Below, piece after piece: positions 63,240 to 64,000 of a stretch of DNA of 64,000 nucleotides. The position numbers and the translations under genes are program-made. Each line of letters starts with the position of its first letter. Position 1 is the stretch's first letter. The DNA is from Streptomyces hydrogenans (GTDB lineage Bacteria > Actinomycetota > Actinomycetes > Streptomycetales > Streptomycetaceae): the NCBI RefSeq assembly GCF_014656075.1, contig NZ_BNBS01000015.1:1-64000 (forward strand). Direction: 5' to 3'. The notes under the pieces were generated by a model, which ran no database searches, was not told the DNA's origin, and was given only the letters and a program-made list of their open reading frames with translations.

Positions 63240-64000
63240 ATGCAGCCGCAGTCAGCGGTGCCGCCCCAGGTGGCGCCCTTCCTCCGCACGGCCGCCGCGT
63301 ACGCGTGGCGGCTGCTCGCCGTCGGTCTTCTCGTCTACGCCCTCTTCGCCCTGCTCGGGCGGTTCCACGAGATCGGGGTGGCCCTGTTCCTCGGGCTCGT
63401 GGTCACCGCCCTGCTGCGGCCGGTCGCGGACGTCGTCGCGCGCGGGCTGCCCCGGCCGCTCGCCGTGGCCCTCACGCTGCTCGGCGGGCTCGCGCTCGTC
63501 CTGGGCGTGCTCGCGCTGGTCGGCGAGGCGGTGGCGGGCGAGCGGACGACGCTGGTGCGGGAGTTCCGGGACGGCGTCGACCGTATCCAGCGGTGGCTGG
63601 AGGCGCCGCCGTTCCGCGTCCGTCCGGAGGCGCTGACGGATCTGGAGGCGCGGATCGGACAGTTCCTGTCCAGCCATCGTTCGACGCTGGTCGGCGAGGC
63701 GGTGAGCGGCGCGCACCACGTGGTGGCGGTGCTGACGACGCTCGCCCTGGCGGTGTTCGCCTCGGTGTTCTTCATCCACTCCGGTGACCGTCAGTGGGCG
63801 TGGTTCCAGGAGCAGCTGCCGGGTTCGGTGCGGGAGCGGGTGGCGGTCGGCGGCCGGGCGGCGTGGCGGACGTTCACCGGGTACACCCACGGGATCGTGC
63901 TGGTCGCGGCCGTGAACGCGGTCCTCGTCGGGGTGGCGCTGTGGCTGCTGGGGGTGCCGCTCGCGGTGCCGCTGGCGCTGCTGGAGTTCGCGGCGGCGTT
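63240..64000 (+). CDS. AI-2E-family transporter, N-terminal part (3' end outside window)
   Basis: About 253 residues visible from ATG 63240; the frame runs off the right edge. Two N-terminal helices (20-60), a helical pair near 72-95, a long extramembrane region with LVREFRDGVDRIQRWLE, then helices resuming at about 160. This is the layout of TqsA/PerM/YhhT-like permeases. The substrate is undefined in most members. Confidence 0.8.
   Translation, partial: MQPQSAVPPQVAPFLRTAAAYAWRLLAVGLLVYALFALLGRFHEIGVALFLGLVVTALLRPVADVVARGLPRPLAVALTLLGGLALVLGVLALVGEAVAGERTTLVREFRDGVDRIQRWLEAPPFRVRPEALTDLEARIGQFLSSHRSTLVGEAVSGAHHVVAVLTTLALAVFASVFFIHSGDRQWAWFQEQLPGSVRERVAVGGRAAWRTFTGYTHGIVLVAAVNAVLVGVALWLLGVPLAVPLALLEFAAA

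Overview
The window is very GC-rich chromosomal DNA with strong third-position G/C bias, many GTG starts, Tat-type signal peptides, streptogrisin-type protease and SpoIIE/LuxR/GntR-type regulators. This is what a Streptomyces (or close actinomycete) chromosome looks like. No rRNA, tRNA or CRISPR array was seen. Both edges cut genes: a HEAT-like protein on the left and an AI-2E-family transporter on the right.

Region 1 (1-18957) is ordinary core/accessory chromosome. It holds two HEAT-like proteins, a PL6 alginate/chondroitin-type lyase, a membrane Ser/Thr kinase, a GNAT acetyltransferase, a lipoprotein that appears to start at ATC, an editing-domain-less threonyl-tRNA synthetase behind a Thr-rich leader peptide and terminator hairpin, a P-loop kinase, an HD phosphohydrolase, a VWA protein, and a flavin monooxygenase divergent from an unusual GntR-TetR fusion regulator with GCACTAGTGC operators.

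Region 2 (about 18958-34790) is an IS-rich, lower-GC accessory island. It contains decayed gene ends (an aminoglycoside-phosphotransferase-like C-terminus), at least four IS families, and several small orphan proteins of the kind often seen as immunity or toxin-associated genes. The clearest event is a complete IS4-family element (24305-26094, 43-bp perfect terminal inverted repeats, 10-bp target duplication) inserted in frame-splitting position near the 3' end of an IS110-family recombinase gene. A second element (33618-34785) has perfect 17-bp ends that enclose a decayed transposase and a non-transposase passenger gene. A secreted FG-GAP/phosphodiesterase-like protein and an alpha/beta hydrolase lie between the IS clusters.

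Region 3 (34787-53148) returns to chromosome: MFS exporter, type-B carboxylesterase with an acidic insertion, CmoM-like methyltransferase, VOC protein, sirtuin, TauE-type permease, LuxR regulator, YtcJ-like amidohydrolase and a SpoIIE-type phosphatase. Divergent from the phosphatase is a tightly packed set: receiver-like/PIG-L deacetylase fusion, ATP-grasp ligase, small ORF, processive GT2 synthase and a one-helix membrane protein, meeting a convergent Tat lipoprotein with a sugar-hydrolase-like fold. The inferred role is making and modifying a cell-surface amino-sugar glycan; this is the best candidate for an undescribed system in the window.

Region 4 (53149-64000) has a DUF3050 haem-oxygenase-like protein, a glutathionyl-hydroquinone-reductase homologue, a streptogrisin-like protease, two secreted amidohydrolases behind paired GTATAC operators, a frameshifted flavoprotein remnant, a secreted LTD/beta-propeller protein, and an amphi-Trp domain fused to a histone-H1-like Lys/Ala/Pro tail.
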